Assembly: GCA_000381605.1 (NCBI GenBank)
Contig: KB906756.1
Span: 744,001-808,000, forward strand
Reading direction: 5' to 3'
DNA length: 64,000 nt
From: Acidobacteriaceae bacterium KBS 89
GTDB lineage: Bacteria > Acidobacteriota > Terriglobia > Terriglobales > Acidobacteriaceae
The notes beneath the pieces are model-generated. The model had not been told where the DNA came from and searched no databases. It saw nothing but the letters and a program-made list of their open reading frames with translations. The position numbers and the translations under genes are program-made. Below, in pieces: positions 1 to 8,246 of the stretch (positions are counted from its first letter, which is position 1; each line of letters starts with the position of its first letter).

Positions 1-2
1 TC

Positions 3-1442
3 CTCGACTTCCGCCGCTTCGGTGGAACCCTCTACCACCGCACCGCCTTCGCCGGAGCAACTACCGGCCAGCAACTCCTCTACGCCCTCGACGAACAAGT
101 CCGCCGCTACGAAGCCGAAGGCAAAGTCACCAAGTACGAAGGCTGGGAGTTCCTCTCTGCCGTCCTCGACACCAAGGGCGCCTGCCGCGGCATCACCGCC
201 ATGGATCTCCGCACAATGGAGACCCGAACCTTCCCCGCCGACGCCATCATCGTCTGCACCGGGGGCAATGGAGCCATATTCGGAAAATCCACAAATTCAG
301 TAGTTTGCACCGGATCAGCTCAATCAGCACTTTATCAACAGGGCGCCTACTACGCGAACGGCGAATTCATCCAGGTCCACCCCACCGCCATCCCCGGCGA
401 AGACAAACTCCGCCTCATGTCCGAGTCGGCTCGCGGCGAAGGCGGCCGCGTCTGGGTCCCCAAAGACAAGAACGACAAACGCGCCGCACAAAGTATTCCA
501 GAATCAGACCGGTGGTATTTCCTCGAAGAGTGGTACCCCAAATACGGCAACCTCGTCCCTCGCGACGTCGCCACCCGCGCCATCTTCAAGGTCGTCTACG
601 AACACGACATGGGCATCGACGGCCAGCCCATGGTCTACCTAGACGTCTCCCATCTTTCGCCCGAGCGACAGCACAAGCTCGAAGGCATCCTCGAGATCTA
701 CGAGAAGTTCGTCGGCGACGACCCCCGCAAAGTCCCCATGAAGATCTTCCCCGGCATGCACTACACCATGGGAGGCCTCTGGGTAGACTTCAACCAGCAG
801 ACGAACATTCCCGGCGTATATGCAGCAGGTGAAGCCGATTACTCCATCCACGGCGCCAACCGCCTCGGCGCCAACTCCCTCCTCTCCTGCATCTACGGAG
901 GCTTCGTCGCCGGCCCGCAGGCCATGGCCTACGCCAGGTCCCTCCCCGCGCAGGAAGGCGACGGTGGCCACGCGGCCGAGCTAGCCCGCCAGAAGGAATT
1001 CAACAATCTCCTCCTCAACAACAAGGGCACCGAAAACCCATTCAAGATCTGGCGCGAACTCGGCGACACCATGACCAAGCACGCCACCATCATCCGCTAC
1101 AACGCTGGCCTCGACGAAGCCGACGCCAAGATCGTCGAGCTCCTCGACCGCTACCGCAACGTCAATCTCTCGGACAAGAGCCAGTGGGCCAACACCAGCT
1201 TCGCCTTCACCCGCCAGCTCTGGAACATGCTCCAGCTAGGCCGCGTCATCGTCCAGGGCGCACGTCTCCGCGACGAGTCCCGCGGAGCCCACTACAAACC
1301 CGACTTCCCCGACCGCAACGACGAAAAGTTCCTGAAAACCACCAAGGCCGCCTTCAGAGACGACGCCCCCGCCTTCGAGTGGGAGGAGGTCGACATCAGC
1401 CACATCCAACCGCGCCCGCGCCGCTACGACGCCACCGCCTAA
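3..1442 (+). CDS. sdhA: Succinate dehydrogenase flavoprotein subunit (5' truncated)
   Basis: The reading frame is open from the window's left edge, so the N-terminal FAD-binding part is missing. It is the FAD-bearing catalytic subunit of succinate dehydrogenase, which oxidises succinate to fumarate and passes electrons to SdhB at the inner membrane. The visible part begins LDFRRFGGTLYHRTAFAG and contains the region HRTAFAGATTGQQLLYALD, then the FAD/substrate segments HGANRLGANSLL and the arginine-rich RDVATRAIF. Its sequence resembles the Bacillus/delta-proteobacterial type rather than the E. coli type (family knowledge). sdhB follows after about 525 bases, with a repeat and a possible small gene between. 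The cytochrome b subunit would be expected upstream, outside the window. Confidence 0.95.
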   Translation, partial: LDFRRFGGTLYHRTAFAGATTGQQLLYALDEQVRRYEAEGKVTKYEGWEFLSAVLDTKGACRGITAMDLRTMETRTFPADAIIVCTGGNGAIFGKSTNSVVCTGSAQSALYQQGAYYANGEFIQVHPTAIPGEDKLRLMSESARGEGGRVWVPKDKNDKRAAQSIPESDRWYFLEEWYPKYGNLVPRDVATRAIFKVVYEHDMGIDGQPMVYLDVSHLSPERQHKLEGILEIYEKFVGDDPRKVPMKIFPGMHYTMGGLWVDFNQQTNIPGVYAAGEADYSIHGANRLGANSLLSCIYGGFVAGPQAMAYARSLPAQEGDGGHAAELARQKEFNNLLLNNKGTENPFKIWRELGDTMTKHATIIRYNAGLDEADAKIVELLDRYRNVNLSDKSQWANTSFAFTRQLWNMLQLGRVIVQGARLRDESRGAHYKPDFPDRNDEKFLKTTKAAFRDDAPAFEWEEVDISHIQPRPRRYDATA

Positions 1443-1449
1443 CACCAGA

Positions 1450-1482
1450 TGTCATCCTCCGCGAAGCGGAGGACCTGCTTTC
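1450..1482. repeat. REP-like hairpin repeat, copy 1
   Basis: Just after the sdhA stop there is a palindrome TCCTCCGC-GAA-GCGGAGGA followed by CCTGCTTT. A closely related unit sits at 11451-11486, also directly after or before a coding end. The layout, a short hairpin with a conserved CCTGCTTT tail in intergenic DNA, matches REP-type repeats. Confidence 0.7.
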
Positions 1483-1541
1483 CGCCTTTGTTTTTGATAT
1501 GACGAGTTACCTCAAAACCCGTTCCCGCCGTCTAACCGACC

Positions 1542-1742
1542 ATGACACTCTGGAACGCGGTCATGGTCATCATCGCCGTCGTTGCTGTGTCGGTCGTCGC
1601 CTACTGGATCCTCTACACCACTCACCTTCACCCCAAAGAGCGGTGTCAGGAACTCAAGGGTCGTCCACCGATCAGCAAGGAAGAAGGTATCGCAGTCGCC
1701 ACACTGGAAAAGGAACGCCTCCACAAAACCGGCTACTTCTGA
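1542..1742 (+). CDS. Small single-pass membrane protein between sdhA and sdhB
   Basis: This 66-residue frame has one clear hydrophobic helix near residues 5-26 (VMVIIAVVAVSVVAYWILY), followed by a charged tail that looks cytoplasmic and ends HKTGYF. No family is recognised. No good Shine-Dalgarno sequence precedes the ATG, so the call rests on the protein-like composition and on its position between two succinate dehydrogenase genes on the same strand. It could be an accessory of the complex, or simply an unrelated small protein; nothing in the sequence decides this. Confidence 0.5.
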   Translation: MTLWNAVMVIIAVVAVSVVAYWILYTTHLHPKERCQELKGRPPISKEEGIAVATLEKERLHKTGYF

Positions 1743-1886
1743 TCCAGGCTTTATCGACTGCAATCCTTCGCAACTTTCGCCTCCAGCCCACCCCCGGCCG
1801 AAGGCACACGATATGTGTAGGCTTTCCACGTCATTCGATTTCAAACAAAAAAATGGCAGCAATTGTCTTTGCCTTGCCGGATTAGC

Positions 1887-1940
1887 AGTGGGCTTTAGCC
1901 CACTGAATCAGCGTCACGCAACAAAGGGGTTTAGCCCCGG
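1887..1940. repeat. Paired GGGCTTTAGCCC-type inverted repeats
   Basis: Two short hairpins lie just upstream of sdhB: AGTGGGCT-TT-AGCCCACT at 1887-1904 and GGGG-TTTAG-CCCC around 1925-1937. They share the core GGnnTTTAGCCC. They are not followed by T-runs, so they do not look like terminators. They probably belong to a dispersed intergenic repeat family. Confidence 0.5.
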
Positions 1941-1967
1941 GTACTTCGAACATAGAGGGCAAAAATC

Positions 1968-2729
1968 ATGCCAAGCACCATCAAGGTCGAGATCAAGCGT
2001 CAGTCCAACCCCGACGCACCCGCCACCACCGAAAAGTTTGAGGTCCCCTACCGCTCCGGTATGAACATCACCTCGCTCCTCGGCGAGATCGCGCTCAACC
2101 CCGTCGACGTCTCCGGCCGTGCCACCACGCCCATCACCTACGACTCCAACTGCCTCGAAGAGATCTGCGGCTCCTGCGCAATGCTCATCAACGGCAAGGC
2201 CTCTATGGCCTGCTCCGCGCTCGTAGACAAGCTCACCGGCCCCAACAAAGACCAGACCATCACCCTCGCCCCCCTCAGCAAATTCCCCATAGTCCGCGAC
2301 CTCGCCGTAGACCGTTCCGTCCTCTTCGAAAACCTCAAGAAAGTTAAAGCCTGGGTCCCCATCGACGGCTCATACGATCTCGGCGCCGGCCCAAAGCAAG
2401 CACCTCAAATTCAAGAGAAACGCTACCCGCTCTCCAACTGCATCTCCTGCACCATCTGCATGGAGGTCTGCCCCCAGTTCAACGACGCCACCGGCTTCGT
2501 TGGAGCAGCCACTATCGCGCAAGCCAAGCTATTCAACCTCGACCCCAGCGGCGCAGTCCTCAAAGAAGAACGCCTCCGCGCATTAGCCGGCGACGGCGGC
2601 ATCCAGGAATGCGGCTTCGCCCAAAACTGCGTCCAGGCCTGCCCCAAACAGCTCCCCCTCACCGAGGCCATCAGCGACATGGGCCGCGACGTCTTCATTC
2701 AACAAGTCAAGGACCTCTTCGCACGCTAA
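1968..2729 (+). CDS. sdhB: Succinate dehydrogenase iron-sulfur subunit
   Basis: This 253-residue protein carries electrons from the SdhA flavin towards the membrane quinone. The N-terminal ferredoxin-like domain has the [2Fe-2S] ligands in CLEEICGSC and a later Cys in KASMAC. The C-terminal domain has the cluster motifs CISCTICMEVCP and CGFAQNCVQACPKQ. The length is typical of the family. The start ATG has a weak purine-rich sequence (GAGGGC) upstream. Gene order sdhA-sdhB supports the call. Confidence 0.96.
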   Translation: MPSTIKVEIKRQSNPDAPATTEKFEVPYRSGMNITSLLGEIALNPVDVSGRATTPITYDSNCLEEICGSCAMLINGKASMACSALVDKLTGPNKDQTITLAPLSKFPIVRDLAVDRSVLFENLKKVKAWVPIDGSYDLGAGPKQAPQIQEKRYPLSNCISCTICMEVCPQFNDATGFVGAATIAQAKLFNLDPSGAVLKEERLRALAGDGGIQECGFAQNCVQACPKQLPLTEAISDMGRDVFIQQVKDLFAR

Positions 2730-2779
2730 CCGTGTCCCATTTTGGGAAAAGACGTTCCGCCAAAAAAATTATCTTTAAA

Positions 2780-2925
2780 AAGTGGCGTGTTTTTGGACGC
2801 TGAAAAATGACCGTCAAAACACCACGATATTCACGCATTTCACCACGTTCTCACCATCAAGAAACCATCACCAAACACTCGTTTTTTCCGAAATACCCCT
2901 GAAAAAACACATAAAACCACCCCAA
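2780..2925. repeat. CACCAC-rich intergenic element, copy A
   Basis: The intergenic DNA starts with AAGTGGCGTGTTTTTGG and continues with several TTCACCACG, CACCATCAA and ACCCCTGAAAAAAC blocks, all strongly biased to A and C on this strand. The same ordered blocks occur at 63036-63170. Both copies lie between a converging or ending gene and the start of another one. Confidence 0.65.
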
Positions 2926-2950
2926 AAAAATTCTAAGAACAGAGGGAAAA

Positions 2951-3346
2951 ATGATCCAACTTGCAGACGCCCGCCGCATCATCGCCGCCGCCGAAAAGAA
3001 AGCCGCCGAAATCGGCCAACCCATGAACATCGCCGTAGCCGACGCCGGCGGAAACCTCATCTCCCACGTCCGCATGGACAACGCCTGGCTCGGCTCCATC
3101 GACATCTCCATCAAAAAAGCCTGGACCTCTCGCGCCTTCGACATCGCCACCAAAGACCTCGCAACCCACTCACAATCCGGCAGCCAGTTCTTCGGCATCC
3201 ACGCCTCCAACGACGGCAAAGTGATGATCTTCGCCGGCGGCATCCCTTTGAAGAAAGACGGCAAAGTCGTCGGCGCCATCGGCGTCAGCGGCGGATCCGG
3301 CGAACAGGATCACGCCGTAGCCGAGGCCGGAGCAGCTGCCTTCTAA
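2951..3346 (+). CDS. GlcG/HbpS family protein (DUF336, heme-binding type)
   Basis: This 131-residue protein matches the GlcG/HbpS fold (Haem_degrading family). Hallmarks seen are AVADAGGNLISHVRMD near residues 28-43, AWTSRAFDIATKDLA in the middle, and the C-terminal GGIPLKKDGKVVGAIGVSGG. Family members include heme-binding HbpS and GlcG of glycolate operons, and many have no known role. The start is supported by AGAGGG about six bases upstream. It forms a single-gene unit closed by the strong terminator at 3391. Confidence 0.85.
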   Translation: MIQLADARRIIAAAEKKAAEIGQPMNIAVADAGGNLISHVRMDNAWLGSIDISIKKAWTSRAFDIATKDLATHSQSGSQFFGIHASNDGKVMIFAGGIPLKKDGKVVGAIGVSGGSGEQDHAVAEAGAAAF

Positions 3347-3390
3347 GGTCCCTCAAACAATCCGCAGATCCAAAAACAAGAATCAAAGAA

Positions 3391-3419
3391 GGGTAGCGTG
3401 CCACAGCGCTACCCTTTTT
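3391..3419 (+). terminator. Rho-independent terminator after the GlcG-like gene
   Basis: A perfect 8-bp stem GGGTAGCG / CGCTACCC with an 8-base loop is followed directly by TTTTT. Confidence 0.9.
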
Positions 3420-3497
3420 GCTGCATTGCATCAAAGGCAGCAGAAAGGTTTCCAACAGCAGCGAACGTTTAACAGCAGTGGCAATGAGGTTCAAAAA

Positions 3498-4687
3498 ATG
3501 GCTGAAAACACAGGAGTAGTTTTTCTCGGACAAAACAGAGTAGAAGTCCAATCCATCGACTTCCCCAAGATGCAAAATCCCACCGGCAAAAAGATCAACC
3601 ATGCCGTCATCCTGAAAGTCGTCTCGACCAATATCTGCGGCTCCGACCAGCACATGGTCCGCGGCCGCACGACCGCACCCACCGGCATGGTTCTCGGCCA
3701 CGAGATCACCGGCGAGATCATCGAGGCCGGCTCCGACGTCGAATACCTCAAGTCGGCGACCTCGTCACCGTCCCCTTCAACGTAGCCTGCGGCCGCTGCA
3801 TCACCTGTCGCGAGCAGCAAACTGGTGTCTGCCTCAACGTAAATCCCGGCCGCGCCGGCGGAGCCTACGGCTATGTCGACATGGGAGGTTGGGTTGGCGG
3901 TCAGGCCGAGTACGTCATGGTCCCCTACGCCGACTTCAACCTCATCAAATTCCCCGACAAGGCGCAAGCCATGGCGAAGATTAAAGACCTCACCATGCTC
4001 TCCGACATCCTCCCTACCGGCTTCCACGGAGCAGTAACCGCAGGCGTTGGCGTCGGTTCCATCGTCTACGTCGCCGGCGCAGGCCCGGTAGGTCTCGCAG
4101 CCGCAGCCCAGATTCTCGGCGCAGCAGTCGTCATGATCGGAGACATGAACGCCGACCACCTCAAACACGCAGCCAGCGTAGGTTTCACTCCGATCGACCT
4201 CACAAAGAGCGACAACCTCGGCGATCTCATCGAAGCCGTGGTCGGCAAACCAGAAGTAGACGCAGCAGTAGACGCCGTTGGCTTCGAAGCCAAAGTCCAG
4301 GGAAAGAATGGCGCTGAAGCCCCGGCAACCGTCCTCAACTCGCTCATGTCCGTCGTTCGCGCAGCAGGCGGCATCGGCATCCCCGGCCTCTATGTCACCG
4401 AGGACCCCGGCGCACAGGAGGAAGGCGCCAAGCAAGGAAATCTCAAGATGCGCTTCGGCCTCGGCTGGGCAAAGTCGCACCGCTTCTACACGGGCCAAAC
4501 GCCCGTACTGAAGTACAACCGCCAGCTCATGCAGGCCATCTTGCACGACAGGCTTCCCATCGCAAAAATCGTCAACGCAACCGTAATCTCACTCAACGAA
4601 GCGCCAAAAGGCTACAAAGACTTCGACTCCGGTGTAGCAAAGAAGTTCGTCCTCGATCCACACGGCCTCCTTACCAAGGTCGCATGA
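3498..4687 (+). pseudogene. fdhA: Glutathione-independent formaldehyde dehydrogenase, frameshifted
   Basis: This is a zinc-dependent, NAD-linked alcohol dehydrogenase family enzyme of the formaldehyde-dismutase/FdhA type. Residues 1-85 are read in one frame (MAENTGVVFLGQN ... CGSDQHMVRGR ... LGHEITGEI). The rest, from VGDLVTVPF through the zinc-ligand segment CGRCITC and the Rossmann motif GAGPVGLAAA, is read in the frame one base over. The break is at about 3752, where one G appears to be missing between CTCAA and GTCGGC. With one base restored, the gene is full length at about 397 codons. The rest shows no decay, so either a very recent mutation or a sequence error is possible. The start ATG was preferred over upstream 3426 because family members begin near MAENTG. 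Confidence 0.85.
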
Positions 4688-4706
4688 TCGAAAAGATCAA
4701 AAAATA

Positions 4707-4735
4707 AAAGGCCCGCTCTCTCCGCGGGCCTTTTA
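4707..4735 (+). terminator. Rho-independent terminator after fdhA
   Basis: AAAGGCCCGC and GCGGGCCTTTT form a long GC-rich stem with a short loop of about six bases and a T-run. An A-run precedes it, so it may also work on the other strand for the gene at 4772-4972. Confidence 0.9.
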
Positions 4736-4771
4736 CTTTTCCTTCTCATCGAAGATGATTCTGTTTTTGTC

Positions 4772-4972
4772 TTACTTCGAAAACACCGAATTACCGGGGG
4801 TCGTCTCTTCGTTCGAGTGGATTCGATTCTGAGCCCGCTTCGCACTCTGCATCGCGGCGTGATCCATCCGCTCCTGACCGCTCTTGTTTCCCTGATCCGC
4901 CGTCGTCTCGTCTTCAATCGCTTCGTGCGAAGGACGCGCCGCAGTCTTCGTCGAATTCAATCCTTGTGCCAT
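4772..4972 (-). CDS. Small hydrophilic protein of unknown function
   Basis: This 66-residue frame has a strong ribosome binding site (GAGAGGTG six bases before the ATG). The protein is highly polar, rich in Glu, Gln, Asn and Lys, with no hydrophobic core (MAQGLNSTKTAARPSHEA ... NSVFSK), so it is likely disordered or only folds with a partner. No family is recognised. It ends against the bidirectional hairpin at 4707, and its start faces the divergent dipeptidase gene. Confidence 0.65.
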   Translation of the reverse strand: MAQGLNSTKTAARPSHEAIEDETTADQGNKSGQERMDHAAMQSAKRAQNRIHSNEETTPGNSVFSK

Positions 4973-5062
4973 GGTTCACCTCTCTGGAATTAAAGATGGC
5001 AGCCTTCAACCTGCGGTTGTCTCCGAAATCTCCCTGACGCGATTGCTACAATCGTGTTACTC

Positions 5063-6343
5063 ATGCGCGAGAGCACGCCACTCACTCAGACACAATCGCC
5101 TCTGTTTACAGCCACATTAATCTTTGTGCTTCTATGCGCCTCTTTTTTGCACGCGCAGGCAACCCCTGCAACAGGAAAGAAAAAGATGACCGGAATGACC
5201 GACCCTGCTCAAGTCCATTCGAGCGCCCTCGTCGTTGATACCCACGCAGACACCCCCCAACGCTTCGTCGACGAGCACTGGAACTTCACCGACCCCCTCG
5301 ACGGAGGCATGCTCAACTACGACTCCGCGAAGAAAGGAAACCTGGACGCACAGTTCTTCTCCATTTGGGTCGACCCCAACCAATACGGCGCCAACGCCTC
5401 CGCCCGTCGTACCCTGGAGCTCATCGACGGCACTCTTGAACAAGTCCTCAAGGCTCCCGACAAACTCCAACTCTGCACCACCGCCGATCAGATCATCGAG
5501 GCCCACAGCCGAGGAAAATTCGCCGTCCTCATGGGCATCGAAGGCGGCCACTCCATCGAAGACTCGCTCGGCCTTCTTCGCGACTACTACCGCCTCGGCG
5601 TCCGCTACATGACCCTCACCTGGTCCAACACCAACAACTGGGCCGACTCCTCCGGCGACATCGACGACGCCACCATCAAGCACCACGACGGCCTAACCCC
5701 CTTCGGCAAACAAGTCGTCCAGGAGATGAATCGCCTCGGCATGCTTGTCGACATCTCCCACGTCTCCGACAAGACATTCTGGGACACCATCGCCACCACG
5801 CGCACGCCCATCATCGCCTCACACTCCTCCGCACGCGCCCTCACGCAAGCGGGCCGCAACATGACAGACGAGATGCTCGCAGCCATGAAGAAAAATAACG
5901 GCGTAGTCATGGTCAACTTCTTCCCCGCCTTCATCGACGAGCAGTGGCGCCTCGCGTGGAACGCCCAGAAGCCCGAACGCCAAAAAGCACAGGACGCCAT
6001 GGAAGTTGACTACAAAGCCAAAGGCTTGCCCGTCCCCTACAACGCATCGAACAAGACCGACCGCGAGTTCGCCGTAAAGATTGGCCGCGCCCCCTTCAAC
6101 TCGCTCATCGATCACTTCGACCACGTGATAAAAATCGCCGGCATCGACCATGTCGGCATCGGCACCGACTTCGACGGCATCCCCGTCCCACCCGAAGGCA
6201 TCGACTCCGCCGCCGATCTCCCCAAAGTTACTGCCGCACTCATGGCCCGAGGCTACACCGCCGAGGACATGAGAAAACTCCTCGGCGGCAATCTCCTCCG
6301 CGTCTTCCGCGACGTTCAAGCCGCAGCGGACAAATCGAAATAA
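5063..6343 (+). CDS. Membrane dipeptidase (peptidase family M19)
   Basis: A zinc metallopeptidase of the renal dipeptidase family, expected to hydrolyse dipeptides in the periplasm. After an N-terminal hydrophobic signal segment (LIFVLLCASFLHAQA), the metal-site motif VVDTHADTPQRF is seen. Later come MGIEGGHS (the bridging Glu region), SHSSAR, and the C-terminal GIGTDFDG, all family hallmarks. The length, about 427 residues, fits. A GTG nine bases upstream (5054) in the same frame is an alternative start; neither has a clear Shine-Dalgarno sequence. Confidence 0.93.
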   Translation: MRESTPLTQTQSPLFTATLIFVLLCASFLHAQATPATGKKKMTGMTDPAQVHSSALVVDTHADTPQRFVDEHWNFTDPLDGGMLNYDSAKKGNLDAQFFSIWVDPNQYGANASARRTLELIDGTLEQVLKAPDKLQLCTTADQIIEAHSRGKFAVLMGIEGGHSIEDSLGLLRDYYRLGVRYMTLTWSNTNNWADSSGDIDDATIKHHDGLTPFGKQVVQEMNRLGMLVDISHVSDKTFWDTIATTRTPIIASHSSARALTQAGRNMTDEMLAAMKKNNGVVMVNFFPAFIDEQWRLAWNAQKPERQKAQDAMEVDYKAKGLPVPYNASNKTDREFAVKIGRAPFNSLIDHFDHVIKIAGIDHVGIGTDFDGIPVPPEGIDSAADLPKVTAALMARGYTAEDMRKLLGGNLLRVFRDVQAAADKSK

Positions 6344-6349
6344 CCCACG

Positions 6350-6643
6350 CTACTTATCTGCCAGAATATTGATCTTGTGAATCTGTGGCGGACTCGCAAA
6401 CAGTTCGCTCGCCTTCGCCATCAGCGCCTTCGCGATATCGCCGTTCAGGTGAGCGTCTCTCCCCGCCTCATCGTTAAACGTGTCGAACACGCTGTAGTTA
6501 CCCTCATCTTCCTTCAAGCCATACCAGTTCACCGTCCCAGTTTCCTTCTTCGACATCTCTGCCCCTTGCTTCAAGAACGCCTCGACATCTTTTTCTTTCC
6601 CCGGCTTCGCCTTCAACGACACATAAAGCGCATACTTCGCCAT
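6350..6643 (-). CDS. Antibiotic biosynthesis monooxygenase (ABM) domain protein
   Basis: A small 97-residue ferredoxin-like protein of the ABM/YgiN type. It begins MAKYALYVSLKAKPGKEKDVEAF and contains GTVNWYGLKEDEGNYSVFDTF and the HLNGDIAKAL segment typical of these dimeric alpha+beta barrels. The substrate cannot be told. The start at 6643 is chosen because GGAGG lies eight bases before it; the frame extends seven codons further upstream without a site. It converges on the dipeptidase gene. Confidence 0.85.
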   Translation of the reverse strand: MAKYALYVSLKAKPGKEKDVEAFLKQGAEMSKKETGTVNWYGLKEDEGNYSVFDTFNDEAGRDAHLNGDIAKALMAKASELFASPPQIHKINILADK

Positions 6644-6747
6644 GCTGTTATTCCTCCAGACCATTCGACGCGAAGACCAACCCTCCGGTTACACGCCCAA
6701 CGATAAAACCGCATCAAACTTCTCCTGACGTTGAACACGAGGTCACT

Positions 6748-7305
6748 ATGCGTAAAAATCGCCCGTCCGTAGCCCGAGGAATCGTCACAGGCATGGCAGC
6801 CGGCATCGTCGCGACCCTAATAATGGACCAGTTTCTCAAGCTGACCTCTGCAGGCCAGAAGGTCGTCGAAAAGAAGATCAAGCTCGCTGAAGGCGAATCC
6901 CCATGGCAGATAGCCCATGAACAAGTCCAACAGGAGCAGCGTGCCGCGGCCCAGGAAGACTCCACCGAAATAGTCGCCCGCAAGATCGCCGAGGCCACAG
7001 GAACTTCCCTCGACAGGGGAAAAAAGAAGAAGGCCGGGCAAGCCGTTCATTACACCTTCGGTACCCTCATGGGCATCGTCTACGGCGTCTCAGCAGAGCT
7101 GGTCCCCGAGGTCACTACCGGTGCCGGCACCGCCTTCGGAACCCTCCTCTTCCTCGGTGCCGACGAGATCGCCGTCCCCGCCTTTCAACTCTCGCCCGCT
7201 CCCACCGACACCCCTCCCACAGACCACCTCCAGCACTGGGCCGCCCACGTCGTCTACGGAGGCTCTCTCGAACTCGTCCGCACCCTCATCAAACGCCTCA
7301 TTTGA
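6748..7305 (+). CDS. DUF1440 (YagU-like) membrane protein
   Basis: This 185-residue protein begins with a basic stretch and a helix RGIVTGMAAGIVATLIMDQ, then has a Glu/Gln-rich amphipathic middle (HEQVQQEQRAAAQEDST), and two further helices in HYTFGTLMGIVYGVSAELVP and GTAFGTLLFLGADEIAVPAF. The helix order and the HxxxG and GADE motifs match the DUF1440 family of inner membrane proteins, whose role is unclear (E. coli YagU is linked to acid tolerance). Confidence 0.75.
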   Translation: MRKNRPSVARGIVTGMAAGIVATLIMDQFLKLTSAGQKVVEKKIKLAEGESPWQIAHEQVQQEQRAAAQEDSTEIVARKIAEATGTSLDRGKKKKAGQAVHYTFGTLMGIVYGVSAELVPEVTTGAGTAFGTLLFLGADEIAVPAFQLSPAPTDTPPTDHLQHWAAHVVYGGSLELVRTLIKRLI

Positions 7306-7368
7306 GGGCAGCCCACATTGCTCCAACCGCGGGTCTGCGATAGCCTGTTTGTTGGAGTCTTACACCGA

Positions 7369-8175
7369 ATGACGCTTCGTACTCTCGCCCTCGTTTTAGT
7401 CCTTAGCGTATCCGCACAAGCTCAAACCACTCCGGTGGCCCCACCCCCCTCGCCAGCCGAACAAGCCCCTCCGGCCGCCCAACAATCCGCTCCGGCCGCC
7501 CAGCAGCAGCTACCCGACGCTCCCAGCACCACCAGCCAACTCAAGCCCGCGCCCGTACCCACTGGTCCCACCGCTGTCATCGACACCACGATGGGCCGCC
7601 TCACCTGCAAACTCTATGAAAAAGAGGCACCCATCACCGTCGCAAACTTCATCGGTCTCTCCGACGGCACCAAGGACTGGACTGACCCCAAAACTCTCCA
7701 GAAGATGCACCATCAGCCCTACTACAACGGCACTACCTTCCACCGCGTCATCCCCACCTTCATGATCCAGGGTGGTGACCGCGCCGGCGACGGCACCGGC
7801 GATCCCGGCTACTTCTTCCAGGACGAGATCGACCCTTCCCTCACCTTTGATCAGCCCGGCCTTCTCGCTATGGCCAACGCCGGGCCCGGGCCCTCCGGCG
7901 GCGGCACCAACGGCTCCCAATTCTTCATCACCGAAGACCCCGTCCCCCAGCTCAACGGCAAGCACACCATCTTTGGCCTCTGCGACGCCCACTCCGTCCT
8001 GCTCGTAGCCTCCATCGCACGCGTCGAGCGCAACTCCAACGACAAACCCCTCACCAACGTCGTCATCAACCGCGTCACCATCGTGCGTGACGGACAACCG
8101 ATGCCTCCACTACCGGCGACGCCGCCCGCGGCAACACCCGCCACAACGCCTGCACCGGCGGCTCCGCCAAAATAG
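7369..8175 (+). CDS. Secreted peptidyl-prolyl cis-trans isomerase, cyclophilin type
   Basis: A 268-residue protein with a signal peptide (MTLRTLALVLVLSVSAQAQ), a Pro/Ala/Gln-rich linker to about residue 60, and then a cyclophilin domain. Domain hallmarks are TTFHRVIPTFMIQGGD, GGGTNGSQFFIT and LNGKHTIFG. It should speed proline isomerisation during folding of exported proteins. The C-terminus is another Pro/Ala/Thr tail. The start is set by GGAG upstream at about 7354. It is followed 71 bases later by a cytoplasmic paralogue. Confidence 0.93.
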   Translation: MTLRTLALVLVLSVSAQAQTTPVAPPPSPAEQAPPAAQQSAPAAQQQLPDAPSTTSQLKPAPVPTGPTAVIDTTMGRLTCKLYEKEAPITVANFIGLSDGTKDWTDPKTLQKMHHQPYYNGTTFHRVIPTFMIQGGDRAGDGTGDPGYFFQDEIDPSLTFDQPGLLAMANAGPGPSGGGTNGSQFFITEDPVPQLNGKHTIFGLCDAHSVLLVASIARVERNSNDKPLTNVVINRVTIVRDGQPMPPLPATPPAATPATTPAPAAPPK

Positions 8176-8246
8176 TCCTTTTTGGTCTCCGCATCTAATC
8201 GGAGACGCCACTATTCAATCCATCAACCTGCAAGGAGAACTTTGAC

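Noticed and set aside
1236..1445. Long reverse-strand frames opposite sdhA and many other genes
   Set aside because: They mirror the codon bias of the real gene on the other strand and have no ribosome binding site or family match.
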